Shown: one piece after another, positions 23,680 to 33,865 of the stretch
How positions within the stretch are numbered: the stretch's first letter is position 1
Layout of the letters: each line of letters starts with the position of its first letter
Notes under the pieces: model-generated
What the model was told of the DNA's origin: nothing
Seen by the model: the letters and a program-made list of their open reading frames with translations, nothing else
Databases searched by the model: none
Made by a program: the position numbers and the translations under genes
From: Burkholderiales bacterium
GTDB taxonomy: Bacteria > Pseudomonadota > Gammaproteobacteria > Burkholderiales > Casimicrobiaceae
Direction: 5' to 3'
Length of the DNA: 46,294 nt
Assembly (NCBI GenBank): GCA_014378555.1
Contig: JACMNN010000069.1
Span: 1-46,294, forward strand

Positions 23680-24645
23680 TTACTTCCAGGTCGTCTTATT
23701 AACGGCCTGCATCACGCCCGCGCCAAAGCTCATGCCGATACGTCGCGCAAACTTCTCAAAATTGTTTTCTTCAATCGTGTAGTCGACTAAATCTTCGGCT
23801 TTCACGATGTCGCGCGCGACGCTGTCCACGGTGCCAAGACCATCGACCAGACCGTTGTCAATCGCCTTGCTGCCGCTCCAGATCAGCCCGCTAAACAAGC
23901 CCGGCGTGTTCTCTTTCAGACGCGGACCGCGCCCCTCTTTAACCGCCTTGATGAACTGCTGATGCACATCGGCGAGCATCGCCTCAAGGTGCGCTTTCTG
24001 CTCTGGTTTCATCGGCGCAAAGGGATCCATAAACGCTTTGTTATCGCCCGCTGTCACGGTTCGATTTTCTAGCCCAAGTTTTTCCATTGCCTTGTCTGCC
24101 CCAAAGCCCTGATAGATCACGCCGATGGAACCGACAAGACTTGAGCCATCAACAAAAATTTTGTCTGCCGCCGCGGCCACGTAGTAACCGCCCGACGCGC
24201 AAAGCTCATCCACCACCACGTAAATCGGCTTGTCCTGATGGTCCTTGCGCAGTCGCTTGATCTCGTTGTAGATGCGCGACGACTGCACCGGGGAGCCGCC
24301 CGGGGAGTTGATGTTCAACACCACCGCGACGCTATCGGGATCTTTGAAGGCCGCCGCCAACGCAGCGTTGATGTTTTCGGCGCTGGCCTTGCCGCCTTCG
24401 GCAATTTCCCCTTCGAGCTTGACCAACGCCGTGTGCCGCCCGAACGTATCGGCGCTGCTCGAAGCTTTGCCAATCCAGCCCATGAACGCGGCAAAAATCG
24501 CAACCGCCAAGGCCAACCAAAGCAACTTGAAAAAGATCGACCAGCGCCGTTTGGCGCGCGCTTCATTCAGATTCGTTTGCGCCAGTTTGGTGACGAGTTC
24601 ACGCTCCCAACCGGTCTGAGTGGGTAGTTGATCCATAGGGTTCAT
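23680..24645 (-). CDS. sppA: S49 family signal peptide peptidase (SppA-like)
   Basis: The 321-residue product is a short SppA-type serine protease anchored by one N-terminal membrane segment (FFKLLWLALAVAIFAAFMGW, about residues 38-57), with the catalytic domain in the periplasm. It degrades cleaved signal peptides and other membrane-associated peptides. Motifs: VVLNINSPGGSPVQSSRI, the nucleophile-containing ELCASGGYYVAAAAD, and SLVGSIGVIYQGFGADK, which lies near the general-base region in S49 enzymes. The half-length form assembles as an oligomer in known homologues. It lies 12 nt after the HAD phosphatase gene and is last in the rluC-HAD-sppA unit. Confidence 0.9.
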   Translation of the reverse strand: MNPMDQLPTQTGWERELVTKLAQTNLNEARAKRRWSIFFKLLWLALAVAIFAAFMGWIGKASSSADTFGRHTALVKLEGEIAEGGKASAENINAALAAAFKDPDSVAVVLNINSPGGSPVQSSRIYNEIKRLRKDHQDKPIYVVVDELCASGGYYVAAAADKIFVDGSSLVGSIGVIYQGFGADKAMEKLGLENRTVTAGDNKAFMDPFAPMKPEQKAHLEAMLADVHQQFIKAVKEGRGPRLKENTPGLFSGLIWSGSKAIDNGLVDGLGTVDSVARDIVKAEDLVDYTIEENNFEKFARRIGMSFGAGVMQAVNKTTWK

Positions 24646-24657
24646 GCTTTTCGTAAT

Positions 24658-25317
24658 TTACGCGTTGGTTTCAAGAAAGTGCCTGAGCGCAGACACCGAA
24701 TCTACCAGTGTTAGCGGTTGATGGGCCTCAAGCAATGCCCGCTCATGCGCGCCGTAGGTGACGCCGATGGCCGCGGTGCCGGCGTTTTCAGCAAGTTGCA
24801 AGTCGTGCGTGGTGTCGCCAATCATTACGGTGTCCGCTGCGCTCAACCCAGTCATGTCGAATAGCGCGTGCAACATGCCTGGATGCGGTTTTGAAAAACC
24901 CTCGTCAGCGCAACGTGAGGCGATAAAAAATTCGCGCAGCCCGAGCGTGTCGAACGCTCGATCCAAGCCCTTGCGCGATTTGCCGGTAGCCACCGCGAGG
25001 CTGTGACCACGCGCCTTAAGCGCAGCGAGCATTTCGGGCACCCCATCAAACAACACAATCTCGTTTTCGCCGGCAATAAAGTGCTGACGAAAGCGCTCCG
25101 TTAGTTGCAGCAAGTCTTCTTCACGCAGCGTAGGAATGGCGTGCTGCAGCGCGGGACGCAGGCCCATGCCGATAATGAACGACGCCTGCGCATCGCTGGG
25201 AATCGGGTAATTCAAGTCTTCTGCCGCGCGCTGCAGCGCGCGTTTGATAACGGCGGTGGAATCGGCCAGCGTGCCGTCCCAATCAAAAATGACGAAGCGG
25301 TAACGAATGTCAATCAC
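24658..25317 (-). CDS. HAD-superfamily phosphatase, phosphoglycolate-phosphatase-like
   Basis: The 219-residue product has HAD motif I in FVIFDWDGTLADSTAVI (nucleophile Asp), a helical cap (FRQHFIAGENEIVLFDGVPE), motif II VATGKSR, the conserved Lys region CADEGFSKPHPGM, and motif IV MIGDTTHDLQLAENAGTAAI. I set the start at GTG 25317, whose GTGA overlaps the rluC stop codon, rather than TTG 25335. Genes of this type directly after rluC are common in betaproteobacteria and are annotated as Gph-like, but the physiological substrate is not shown. Confidence 0.88.
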   Translation of the reverse strand: MIDIRYRFVIFDWDGTLADSTAVIKRALQRAAEDLNYPIPSDAQASFIIGMGLRPALQHAIPTLREEDLLQLTERFRQHFIAGENEIVLFDGVPEMLAALKARGHSLAVATGKSRKGLDRAFDTLGLREFFIASRCADEGFSKPHPGMLHALFDMTGLSAADTVMIGDTTHDLQLAENAGTAAIGVTYGAHERALLEAHQPLTLVDSVSALRHFLETNA

Positions 25318-26321
25318 TGTGTGGCCCCGTACCAAAAATCAGCTAGTTCCGACGGCAAAGCCGCCTCAACCGTGGTCTCGACATTCGTCACCGGATGCTG
25401 AAACGTGAACGATTTGGCGTGCAAAAACATGCGCTTGAATCCACTCGCTTTAAGCACCTTGTTCCACGCCGCATCACCATATTTATCATCGCCCGCAATC
25501 GGAAAACCAGAATGCTGGCAATGCACGCGAATCTGGTGGGTGCGGCCGGTTTTAAGTTCGGCTTCTAGCAGGCTCATATCGGCTCCGCGCTCAAGTAAGT
25601 TGAAAATTGTGTGCGCAAACTGCCCCTCGTCGGCATTGACCTCGACGCGGCGTTCGCCGTCAGGCCGGGTGTATTTGGCGAGTGGTAATTTCACATGCTG
25701 TCGGTCATTGACCCATTCGCCTTTGACCGCCACCAGGTAGCGTTTGTCGCCCGATTTATCGCGCAAGGTTTCGTGCATACCGACCAGCGCCACCCGGGTT
25801 TTAGCGATCAGCAACACCCCCGACGTATCGCGGTCAAGGCGATGTACCAACTCCAAAAACGGCGCATCGGGCCGCGCCATACGCAGCTGTTCGATCACCC
25901 CAAAGCTGATACCCGAGCCGCCATGTACCGCCACGCCTGCCAGTTTATTGAGGCCGATAAGGTGGTCATCTTCCCACACGATTTCATGAGGAAATTCGCC
26001 AGTGAGCTGCTTGTGCACGGGGGCAACCGCGACCCGAACCGGAGGTATGCGCACGTCATCGCCCGCGACCAGTTTAGTTTCGGCTTTGACGCGCCCGCCA
26101 TTCACGCGCACCTCTCCCGACCGAACGATGCGATAAACGTGGGTTTTCGGCACCCCTTTGAGTATCCGAATCAAGAAATTGTCGATCCGCTGACCGGCGT
26201 ATTCACTGGAAACAGTGAGATGGCGAACCTGAGCCGCATCGGGCGGAGCGGCACCCAAAGTGAGGGTCGTCGCAGCCGCCGGCTGAGAGTTTCGGGGAGG
26301 AACGTGAGCTAAGTCCTTCAT
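25314..26321 (-). CDS. rluC: 23S rRNA pseudouridine synthase RluC
   Basis: The 335-residue product has an N-terminal S4 RNA-binding domain (GQRIDNFLIRILKGVPKTHV ... GEVRVNGGRVK) and a pseudouridine synthase catalytic domain with HRLDRDTSGVLLIAKT, holding the invariant Asp. GRTHQIRVHCQHSGFPIAGD is also typical. The RluA-family architecture with S4 and the genomic position by rne match RluC, which modifies helix 35 and helix 90-92 region uridines of 23S rRNA. It is divergent from rne and is the first gene of rluC-HAD-sppA. Confidence 0.9.
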   Translation of the reverse strand: MKDLAHVPPRNSQPAAATTLTLGAAPPDAAQVRHLTVSSEYAGQRIDNFLIRILKGVPKTHVYRIVRSGEVRVNGGRVKAETKLVAGDDVRIPPVRVAVAPVHKQLTGEFPHEIVWEDDHLIGLNKLAGVAVHGGSGISFGVIEQLRMARPDAPFLELVHRLDRDTSGVLLIAKTRVALVGMHETLRDKSGDKRYLVAVKGEWVNDRQHVKLPLAKYTRPDGERRVEVNADEGQFAHTIFNLLERGADMSLLEAELKTGRTHQIRVHCQHSGFPIAGDDKYGDAAWNKVLKASGFKRMFLHAKSFTFQHPVTNVETTVEAALPSELADFWYGATQ

Positions 26322-26926
26322 TTACCTTATAATTCGCGAGTTGCAGTGTTTCGAAGGAGACGGTGCAGTTTGAGTCAAGTGATCGGAGCAAGGCTTCCGG
26401 CAATCACGTTTGAACCCCTCAGAAGCGCTTATTTACGGCATACCGTTGTGAGCGCCGGCAGTGATGGTTCCAGCGAATTATGCCTATCAGCGCCTCTGCA
26501 TTTGGATTCAACGGTCAAGCCGCCACCGGGAAAAGCGGCGAAAAAGTAAAAAGTTCAGCCGCCGCGCACTGTTTTAATTTGCACGTTGGCCTGTGAAAAG
26601 TTTGATCGGGTTCGTCACTATTTCTTTAGTCGGCGGGCTCTGCACGAAAAATAATTGTCATGAATCCGCGCGCCAGCGCTCCTACCTTGCTGCCAACGCC
26701 TAACCGGCGCGGGCGCATAGTTCAAAACACTCTCCACCCAGCTTTACACGCTGGCACTGCAGAGCTGTCGCTGGACCCGCCGCCGATTCGCACTTCGACA
26801 TTTTTCGCCTCAAGCGGAAGCAAACGACACCGCTAACGTATCCACGTTACCGAGGCTTCGTTATGCGTCACAGGTTCACTAAAGCAAGTTAAGGTCAAGC
26901 CGTCACGCTGAACGTGAAAGGTACGC
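26322..26926. other. Long rluC-rne intergenic region, probable rne 5' leader
   Basis: About 605 bp lack a convincing gene. A perfect TATAAT (26328-26333, plus strand) lies at the far left and could start a leader of nearly 590 nt for rne. RNase E is autoregulated through its long 5' UTR in E. coli, so a regulatory leader is plausible here. Two small frames are visible: one from a TTG near 26370, about 10 nt behind AAGGAG, ending at 26549 (about 59 codons); and an ATG at 26660 with 58 codons and no ribosome site. Neither resembles a known family. Confidence 0.45.
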
Positions 26927-29740
26927 ATGAAACGCATGCTGTTTAACGCAACCCAATCGGAAGAACTCCGGGTTGCCATCGTCGACGGTCAAAAATTAGT
27001 TGACCTCGACATCGAATCTGCTTCCAAAGAGCAGCGCAAAAGTAACATTTACAAAGCCACGGTCACCCGTGTTGAGCCGTCGTTAGAGGCCTGTTTCGTC
27101 GACTACGGAACCGAGCGCAACGGCTTCTTGCCGTTTAAAGAAATCTCACGCTCGGTCATCAACGTTGACGGGGAAATGAACCGCAACAAGATCGCAGACA
27201 ACCTGCGCGTCGGTCAAGAGATCATCGTTCAAGTCGAAAAAGACGAACGCGGCAACAAGGGCGCAGCGCTCACCAGCTTCATCTCGCTGGCCGGCCGGTA
27301 CTTGGTGCTGATGCCGAACAACCCACGCGGTGGCGGCGTATCGCGTCGTATTGAAGGCGAAGAACGCAACGAACTGCGCGACACCATGGCGCAGCTCGAA
27401 GTGCCCAACGGCATGAGCACCATCGCCCGTACCGCTGGCATTGGCCGCACCGCGGAAGAGCTGCAATGGGACTTAAATTACCTGCTGCAGCTGTGGACCG
27501 CCATTGACGGCGCGGCCAAGGGCAACAAAGCGCCGCTGTTGATTTATCAGGAATCGAGCCTTGTCATTCGCGCAATTCGCGATTACTTCACACAGGACAT
27601 CGCCGAAATCCTGATCGATACCGAAGAAATTTACGAGCAGGCCAAAGGTTTCATGGAGCACGTGATGCCCAACACGGTGGGCCGTGTGAAGCTCTATCAC
27701 GACGACGTGCCGCTGTTCTCGCGCTTCCAGATCGAACATCAGATCGAGAGCGCGTTTGGCCGTACGGTTAACCTGCCCTCGGGCGGCGCCATCGTCATCG
27801 ACCACACCGAAGCATTAGTTTCGGTCGACGTCAACTCAGCCCGCGCCACCAAGGGCGGCGACATTGAGACCACTGCGTTCAACACCAATATCGAAGCCGC
27901 CGAAGAAGTCGCTCGCCAGTTGCGCCTGCGCGATCTGGGCGGTCTGATTGTCATCGACTTCATCGACATGGAGTCGCAGAAGCATCAGCGCGATGTGGAA
28001 GACAAACTCCGCGACGCCATGAAGCTCGATCGTGCTCGCGTTCAACTGGGCAAAATTTCGCGCTTTGGCCTGATGGAATTGTCACGTCAGCGCCTTAAAC
28101 CAAGTCTTGGCGAGAGCGCCCACCTGCCCTGCCCGCGCTGCCACGGCACCGGCCACATCCGCTCTACTGAATCGACCGCGCTGCACATCCTGCGCATCAT
28201 TCAGGAAGAAGCGATGAAGGACAACAGCGCACAAGTGGTAGCTCAAGTCCCGGTCGATGTTGCGACCTATCTGCTCAACGAAAAGCGCTTCGATATCCAG
28301 TCACTGGAATCGCGCCTTAAAGTAAGCGTGGTGCTGATTCCGAACCTGTATCTTGAGACGCCAAACTACACCGTTCAGCGCCTGAAGCACGACGAGTTAA
28401 ACCATAACGAGCCGCTGCCAACAAGCTACAAAATGGTCGACCGTCCTGAGCAGATTGATGCTGCAGCGGAGATCAAAAAAGAAGCCAACGAAGTGCGCGT
28501 TGAAGCAGCCGTGAAAGGCATCACGCCTTCGCAGCCGGCGCCAAACGTAGCGCCTAGAGCTGAAGCTGCCGCACCGCCGACCGTTGCAACAGCAACCCAA
28601 TCGGCGCTGGGTCAACCTAAATCTGGCCTGTGGTCAAGCATCAAATCGATGTTTGGCATTGATGCAGCACCAGCCGCAGTGGTTGCACCGGTGGTCAAAA
28701 CCGAAGAGAAAAAACGTGAGGCTGGCCGTGAAGGCGGCCGTGATCGCGGCGACCGTAACGGCCGCTCAGGCCGCGGAGATCGCAGCGACCGGGGTAATCG
28801 CAATGAGCGCGGCGACCGCACTGATCGTGGCGATCGTGGTGATCGCAAAGATCGCAATGGTCAAAGTGACCCCGTCAAACGTGACGGTCGCGACGGCCGT
28901 GGCGAAGGCGCGAAAGCGGGTCAGGGTGATCGCCAGCAGCGCGACGCTACTGCCCCGCAAGGTGCAGCGGTAGTCACGAACGCAGCCGTAAACTCTGCGG
29001 CAAATGCGGCAACCGCCGCGCGACCACCGCGCGAGTCGAGAGAGGCGCGTGAGCCACGCGAGCCGCGTGCTGATCGTGGCGAGCGCAGCGAACGCGGCCC
29101 CCGCCGTGAGCGCGGCGACCGCGCACCGCGTGACGCCAATGCGGTGCATCCCGCGCCAGCAGCTGAGTTGCCAGTGCACGAAGGCGTGGCAGAAGCCGCA
29201 TCGGTCGAGGCAACCGACGCCAATGCAGCGATGGCGCAACCGCAAGACCGCACCGATCGTCCGCCCCGCAATGAGCGTGGTTCACGCCGTCGCGACCGCG
29301 ACAATCGTGGCGACAATCGTGGCGAAAGCAACGAAGGTCGTCGCGAACCAACATCCGGCGAAGGCCAGGGCTCAGCGGTGGAAGCCGCACCACCCGCAGC
29401 CCAACCCGCGATGCGTTATGACGAGCCGGTAAGCGCGCCAGCGCCCGCACCATCGTACGCACCAGCGCCTGCTGTAGCCGCGGCACCGTCGCCGGCTCCA
29501 GCGCCTGCGCCAAGGCCGGCACCTGAGGTCAAGCGCGAAGCGCCGAAGCCATTCACCTACGCATTGCCAGGTGACGCTGGGTTGCAGATGATGGAGACAA
29601 AATCCAGCGGTGCGCCAACGGCCTACGTGACTGACGAACCGGTGAAACGTGGTCGCTCGCGTCCTCCACGTTCGCAGGTTGCCGCTGAGCCAATGCAGAT
29701 GGTTGAAACCGGCAAAGACGCAACGCCTCCGTCACAATAA
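26927..29740 (+). CDS. rne: Ribonuclease E
   Basis: The 937-residue product is the endoribonuclease that organises the RNA degradosome and matures rRNA and tRNA. In order: [20 protein letters not shown], an S1 domain with an RNase E-type insertion, the DNase-I-like catalytic region with [18 protein letters not shown] and [16 protein letters not shown] (the two Mg2+-binding aspartates), and the Zn-link CPRCHGTGH. The C-terminal half from about residue 560 is non-catalytic: long Arg/Asp/Gly runs ([19 protein letters not shown]), Pro/Ala segments, and a conserved-looking end. The tail is expected to be disordered and to hold RNA- and protein-binding motifs. Confidence 0.95.
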   Translation: MKRMLFNATQSEELRVAIVDGQKLVDLDIESASKEQRKSNIYKATVTRVEPSLEACFVDYGTERNGFLPFKEISRSVINVDGEMNRNKIADNLRVGQEIIVQVEKDERGNKGAALTSFISLAGRYLVLMPNNPRGGGVSRRIEGEERNELRDTMAQLEVPNGMSTIARTAGIGRTAEELQWDLNYLLQLWTAIDGAAKGNKAPLLIYQESSLVIRAIRDYFTQDIAEILIDTEEIYEQAKGFMEHVMPNTVGRVKLYHDDVPLFSRFQIEHQIESAFGRTVNLPSGGAIVIDHTEALVSVDVNSARATKGGDIETTAFNTNIEAAEEVARQLRLRDLGGLIVIDFIDMESQKHQRDVEDKLRDAMKLDRARVQLGKISRFGLMELSRQRLKPSLGESAHLPCPRCHGTGHIRSTESTALHILRIIQEEAMKDNSAQVVAQVPVDVATYLLNEKRFDIQSLESRLKVSVVLIPNLYLETPNYTVQRLKHDELNHNEPLPTSYKMVDRPEQIDAAAEIKKEANEVRVEAAVKGITPSQPAPNVAPRAEAAAPPTVATATQSALGQPKSGLWSSIKSMFGIDAAPAAVVAPVVKTEEKKREAGREGGRDRGDRNGRSGRGDRSDRGNRNERGDRTDRGDRGDRKDRNGQSDPVKRDGRDGRGEGAKAGQGDRQQRDATAPQGAAVVTNAAVNSAANAATAARPPRESREAREPREPRADRGERSERGPRRERGDRAPRDANAVHPAPAAELPVHEGVAEAASVEATDANAAMAQPQDRTDRPPRNERGSRRRDRDNRGDNRGESNEGRREPTSGEGQGSAVEAAPPAAQPAMRYDEPVSAPAPAPSYAPAPAVAAAPSPAPAPAPRPAPEVKREAPKPFTYALPGDAGLQMMETKSSGAPTAYVTDEPVKRGRSRPPRSQVAAEPMQMVETGKDATPPSQ

Positions 29741-29769
29741 CCAGCAACGCGGCCTAAACATCGCGTAAT

Positions 29770-29798
29770 AAAAAAGCCCCGCTTGCGGGGCTTTTTTT
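29770..29798 (+). terminator. Rho-independent terminator after rne
   Basis: AAAAAGCCCCG-CTTG-CGGGGCTTTTTTT forms a strong GC stem flanked by A and T runs, 30 nt after the rne stop. It may also stop minus-strand transcription from the isc operon. Confidence 0.9.
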
Positions 29799-29952
29799 AT
29801 GGCTCGGTTAGAAACGTCTTCCTCTAAATTACTCATCAGCTTTATGCTGAATCAACCCAGCCACATGGGCTAGACCTAAATTTAGGCAGTAGTCGAGAAC
29901 CGACCATTTACCGCTTTACCTCAACGCAAGCAGACGTTACGGCAAAAAGCTA

Positions 29953-30156
29953 TTACTCGATCTCGTCGATCCAAGCTTGCTGAATCGCCTCAAGAATCCG
30001 CTCGCCGCAGCGCTCTGGCACGTCGTCAAATTCCGGTAGCGCCATCACCATCGCCATCAGTGCGGTAAAGCGCACTTGCGTTGGGTCAACGTCGGGATTC
30101 GCGTCGGTTAACTCAATCGCGATCTCTAGCGTGTCGGTCCATTTCAGTGCGGCCAT
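29953..30156 (-). CDS. iscX: Fe-S assembly protein IscX
   Basis: The 67-residue acidic product is IscX: MAALKWTDTLEIAIELTDAN, then DVDPTQVRFTALMAMVMALP and ILEAIQQAWIDEIE. IscX binds IscS and iron and tunes the rate of cluster assembly. The fdx stop and iscX start share one base (TAATG). It is the last gene of the isc operon. Confidence 0.95.
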   Translation of the reverse strand: MAALKWTDTLEIAIELTDANPDVDPTQVRFTALMAMVMALPEFDDVPERCGERILEAIQQAWIDEIE

Positions 30157-30494
30157 TAGTGGTTTTCTCGCGCATGGTTAATGGTGTATTTGGGAATTTC
30201 CACGGTTAAGTCGGCATCGCCAATTTTCACCTGACACGACAACCGCGACACGCCAGTCAGCCCCCAAGCACGGTCAAGCAAATCCTCTTCGTCTTCACTC
30301 ATTTCACCGGTGGTGTTGAAGCCTTCGCGAACGATGACGTGGCAGGTGGTGCACGCCAGCGACTGGTCGCAGGCGTGCTCGATGCCGATGTTGGCGTCGA
30401 GCATCGCCGTGCATAACGTGATGCCGGGTTTCGGTTCAAACGTCAGGCCGTTCGGACACAGTTCGGGGTTTGGGAGTATCTTGATTACGGCCAT
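30156..30494 (-). CDS. fdx: ISC-type [2Fe-2S] ferredoxin
   Basis: The 112-residue product is the adrenodoxin-like ferredoxin of the ISC system. Cluster cysteines are in GIEHACDQSLACTTCHVIV (C-x5-C-x2-C) and the fourth in SRLSCQVKIGDADLTVEIP. It supplies electrons to IscS/IscU during sulfide formation and cluster coupling. Between hscA (5-nt gap) and iscX (1-nt overlap). Confidence 0.96.
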   Translation of the reverse strand: MAVIKILPNPELCPNGLTFEPKPGITLCTAMLDANIGIEHACDQSLACTTCHVIVREGFNTTGEMSEDEEDLLDRAWGLTGVSRLSCQVKIGDADLTVEIPKYTINHARENH

Positions 30495-30499
30495 GCCAG

Positions 30500-32392
30500 C
30501 TACACCATCTTTTCAATATTTTTACCGGTCAGCGCCTCGCGCACTGCGCGGTCCATGCGCCGACCTGCGAACTCAGTACTCGCGATATTCAGTGCTTCCG
30601 AAGCGCGCACAATCGCGCGGTGGTCGCCCGCCGTTGCCAGCTGTTTAAGATGCGCGACTTGCAGCGCCAGCGCCACATGCTCGGCGTCCGACAGCAACAT
30701 CCGATCAACATTCAGCGCCTTGGTCAACGCCTCAACTAACGCTTGCGCATCGACCCGAGCCTCGGCCAACGCGCGGGCCTGCATGTCGGTGTTTGCGCTG
30801 GCAAAAGCGCTTTGCAACATGGTCGCAATTTCGCCGTCGGCTAAGCCGTAGCTCGGCTTGACGGCAACCTCAGCGCGAACGTGGGTGCTGGTTTCCTCTG
30901 CGCTCACTGCCAGCAAACCATCCGCGTCCACCTGAAAAGTCACGCGGATTCGCGCCGCACCGGCCACCATCGATGGAATGCCGCGCAACTCAAATCGGGC
31001 GAGTGAACGACAGTCACTCACCAGCTCACGTTCGCCCTGCACAACGTGCAACACCATTGCGGTTTGGCCATCTTTGAAGGTAGTGAATTCTTGCGCTTTG
31101 GCAACCGGGATGGTCGAGTTTCGCGGGATAATTTTTTCAACCAGGCCGCCCATTGTTTCAAGGCCAAGCGATAGCGGAATCACATCGAGCAACAAATGGT
31201 CGTCGCCCGCTTTGGCATTACCGGCGAGTTGATCAGCCTGAATCGCAGCGCCTAGGGCGACGACTTCATCCGGGTTCATGGTGTCAAGCGGCGGCTTTCC
31301 GAAATGCGCCGTAAGCGCTGCGCGAACCTGAAGCATGCGCGTCGCCCCGCCGACCAGCACCACGCCGTCAATGGCATCGGCCTTGAGCTTGGCGTCACGC
31401 AAGGTGCGCTTGACAGCACTCATGGTGCGGTCAAGTAGCGGCTGCGTTAACTCAATAAATTTTTCGCGCGTAACGTCCGCCGTGCTCGCAAAACCGCAAC
31501 CCCAATCGACCTTGATCTGTGCCACGTCCGCCGTCGTTAACGCCTCTTTTGCAACGCGCGATGCGGCGTTTAAATTGGCTTGACCCGCTGGCGACAATGC
31601 ACGCGTCAATGCCCAAGTATCGAACGCATATTTTGCGAGCAGGGCGTCAAAATCGTCGCCACCCAGATGGGTGTCACCCGCCGTTGCCAACACCTCAAAC
31701 ACACCGCGCGTGAGGCGCAGAATCGACACATCAAAGGTGCCGCCACCGAGGTCGTAAATAAGGTAGGTGCCTTCGGTCTTTTGCTCAAGACCATAGGCCA
31801 CCGCCGCTGCGGTTGGCTCATTGAGCAAACGCAATACGTTCAAACCCGCAAGCTTTGCGGCGTCTTTGGTGGCCTGACGTTGCGCATCGTCGAAGTACGC
31901 GGGCACCGTAATGACCACGCCGTACAGCGGGCCGCCAAGGCTTTGCTCGGCACGCTCTTTCAGCGAACGAAGAATGTCTGCTGACACCTCCATCGGCGAC
32001 ATCGCGCCGTGCCGCGTGTTGATCTTCAGCGTACCTTTATTGGTAAATGCGCCATCGCCCGAGGCCGTGGTGAAGCTGTAGCGCGCACTGGCCTCATCAC
32101 GCAGATCGGCCACGCTTCGGCCCATGAATCGCTTGACCGAGGTGATGGTGTTCAATGCGTCTTCACTGCGATGGGTGATGGCCTCTGCGCCAACGGTCAC
32201 GACGCCCCGTTCGCCGTAATGCACCACCGACGGCAGCATGGTGACGCCGGCGGCATCCGGCAAACATTCCGGGACCGCGTTGCGAATACTCGCGACCAGC
32301 GAGTTGGTGGTACCCAGATCGATGCCCACTGCCAGGCGTCGCGTGTGGGGTTCGGGGCTCTCGTTGGGTTCAGAGATTTGTAAAAAAGCCAT
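30500..32392 (-). CDS. hscA: Fe-S assembly chaperone HscA
   Basis: The 630-residue Hsp70-type chaperone has the nucleotide-binding signatures [40 protein letters not shown] and [17 protein letters not shown], then the substrate-binding domain. HscA takes IscU from HscB and drives ATP-dependent cluster transfer, recognising the LPPVK motif that is present in the IscU encoded here. It lies 57 nt after hscB. Confidence 0.96.
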   Translation of the reverse strand: MAFLQISEPNESPEPHTRRLAVGIDLGTTNSLVASIRNAVPECLPDAAGVTMLPSVVHYGERGVVTVGAEAITHRSEDALNTITSVKRFMGRSVADLRDEASARYSFTTASGDGAFTNKGTLKINTRHGAMSPMEVSADILRSLKERAEQSLGGPLYGVVITVPAYFDDAQRQATKDAAKLAGLNVLRLLNEPTAAAVAYGLEQKTEGTYLIYDLGGGTFDVSILRLTRGVFEVLATAGDTHLGGDDFDALLAKYAFDTWALTRALSPAGQANLNAASRVAKEALTTADVAQIKVDWGCGFASTADVTREKFIELTQPLLDRTMSAVKRTLRDAKLKADAIDGVVLVGGATRMLQVRAALTAHFGKPPLDTMNPDEVVALGAAIQADQLAGNAKAGDDHLLLDVIPLSLGLETMGGLVEKIIPRNSTIPVAKAQEFTTFKDGQTAMVLHVVQGERELVSDCRSLARFELRGIPSMVAGAARIRVTFQVDADGLLAVSAEETSTHVRAEVAVKPSYGLADGEIATMLQSAFASANTDMQARALAEARVDAQALVEALTKALNVDRMLLSDAEHVALALQVAHLKQLATAGDHRAIVRASEALNIASTEFAGRRMDRAVREALTGKNIEKMV

Positions 32393-32449
32393 TTTTATTT
32401 CGTCACTCCCGCAAAGGCGAGAATTTACTAGGTTATCGAATGCGAAGCG

Positions 32450-32962
32450 TTATGCGTCGAGCTCCGCCAATGCCGAATCAACCTCTTCGCTGAGTTTTTG
32501 CATGAAGCGCATTTTCCGCGCCAGCGTGGTGGCCGAAGCATAGTGCGCGCCGCGATAGGCTGCATCAAAGGTGTGGCCAAGGGATGCGACCGTGCTGGCG
32601 ATCTCAGTCGCCATCTCCGCAAGCCGATCTTCATCTTCCTTCAAACGCGCATCAGCCAGCGCTTCGCGCCAGTCGATTTGCTGCATCAGAAAGTCTGCCG
32701 GCATTGAGGTGTTTTTCTCATCAAGGCCGTTAACACCCACTAGCAACAGCAGATGCATTGCCCGACGCACCGGATCTTTAAGCGCGGTGTATGCCTCGTT
32801 GATGTCCACCGTGCGCGACATCGCAATGCGTTTGTCGGCATCGGTTGCATTAACAAAACGATCAGGATGAACGGCGGCTTGCAGCTCGCGGTAGCGGGCG
32901 GAGAGTGCGGTCACGTCCAGCGCGAACGTTGACGGCAGCTCAAATGTGGCGAAGTGATTCAT
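32450..32962 (-). CDS. hscB: Fe-S co-chaperone HscB
   Basis: The 170-residue J-protein has the HPDRF version of the J-domain tripeptide motif (ELQAAVHPDRFVNATDADKR) and a C-terminal three-helix domain that binds IscU. It delivers IscU to HscA and stimulates its ATPase. Start ATG 32962 gives MNHFATFELPSTFALDVTAL. Confidence 0.96.
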   Translation of the reverse strand: MNHFATFELPSTFALDVTALSARYRELQAAVHPDRFVNATDADKRIAMSRTVDINEAYTALKDPVRRAMHLLLLVGVNGLDEKNTSMPADFLMQQIDWREALADARLKEDEDRLAEMATEIASTVASLGHTFDAAYRGAHYASATTLARKMRFMQKLSEEVDSALAELDA

Positions 32963-33031
32963 ACAACGGGCTCCGCCCGCACGTCGCTCGTCACCGAGAC
33001 AAGCAGGTTAGCTGCGAGCGCAAGTTACGAC

Positions 33032-33355
33032 TTAGACGGTAAAAGATTCACCGCATCCGCAACGTGCCTTCTCGTGCGGGTTGTTGAACTTGAAACCTTC
33101 GTTCAAACCTTCGCGCTGAAAATCGAGTTCCGTGCCGTCGAGCACAGCGTGACTTTTCGGGTCGATCAGCACTTTGGTGCCGTGGCTTTCGAACACCATA
33201 TCTTCAGGCTGGGATTCGTCGGCGTATTCGAGCTTGTACGCGAGGCCGGAGCAGCCCGTAGTCTTCACGCCGAGACGAATGCCAATACCTTTGCCGCGTT
33301 TGGCAATGTACTTATCGATATGGTTAGCGGCGGCTTGGGTGAGAGTGACTGGCAT
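33032..33355 (-). CDS. iscA: A-type Fe-S carrier IscA
   Basis: The 107-residue product has the three invariant cysteines: KTTGCSGLAYKLEY and the C-terminal ARCGCGESFTV. A-type carriers accept clusters from IscU or bind iron and pass them to apoproteins. MPVTLTQAAANHIDKYIAKR is the usual N-terminus. Confidence 0.96.
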   Translation of the reverse strand: MPVTLTQAAANHIDKYIAKRGKGIGIRLGVKTTGCSGLAYKLEYADESQPEDMVFESHGTKVLIDPKSHAVLDGTELDFQREGLNEGFKFNNPHEKARCGCGESFTV

Positions 33356-33371
33356 TTTTTACTCCGTAAGA

Positions 33372-33389
33372 TGGGCAGCTAACTGCCCA
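33372..33389. repeat. Small hairpin between iscU and iscA
   Basis: TGGGCAG-CTAA-CTGCCCA forms a perfect 7-bp stem with a 4-nt loop in the 44-bp iscU-iscA gap. No T run follows, so it is more likely an mRNA stability or processing element than a terminator. Confidence 0.55.
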
Positions 33390-33399
33390 CGCTAAATGT

Positions 33400-33801
33400 T
33401 TACGCGGCGATCGTTGCAGAAGCGGGGTGCTTCGCTTTGTAATCAAGCACGGCCGCCTTGATCGCGTCTTCGGCGAGGATCGAGCAGTGAATCTTCACTG
33501 GCGGCAGCGCAAGCTCTTCCGCGATTTGCGTGTTTTTCAAGTTCATCGCCTCATCAAGCGTTTTGCCCTTGACCCATTCGGTCACCAGTGAGCTTGATGC
33601 GATTGCCGAGCCGCAGCCATACGTTTTGAATTTGGCGTCTTCGATGATGCCATTGGCGCCAACTTTGATCTGCAATTTCATCACGTCGCCGCACGCGGGC
33701 GCGCCGACCATGCCGGTGCCGATGTCCGCTTCGTCTTTGCCAAACGCGCCGACGTTGCGGGGATTTTCGTAGTGGTCCACTACTTTTTCACTGTATGCCA
33801 T
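33400..33801 (-). CDS. iscU: Fe-S cluster scaffold IscU
   Basis: The 133-residue scaffold has all cluster ligands: GAPACGDVMKLQIKV, KTYGCGSAIASSSLVTEW and KIHCSILAEDAIKAAV, and the HscA recognition motif LPPVK just before the last Cys. It receives persulfide sulfur from IscS, iron and electrons. MAYSEKVVDHYENPRNVGAF is the canonical N-terminus. It is separated from iscS by 179 bp, the longest gap inside the operon, which holds a large inverted repeat. Confidence 0.97.
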   Translation of the reverse strand: MAYSEKVVDHYENPRNVGAFGKDEADIGTGMVGAPACGDVMKLQIKVGANGIIEDAKFKTYGCGSAIASSSLVTEWVKGKTLDEAMNLKNTQIAEELALPPVKIHCSILAEDAIKAAVLDYKAKHPASATIAA

Positions 33802-33865
33802 TTTGTAACCTCTTACTTAACTATCTACGGCGTGAACACGGAGTGCCCACCCTACAAAAATCTCC

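Noticed and set aside
28766-29522. Minus-strand frames opposite the RNase E tail
   Set aside because: Produced by the low-complexity Arg/Asp/Gly codons of the tail, which stay open in several frames.
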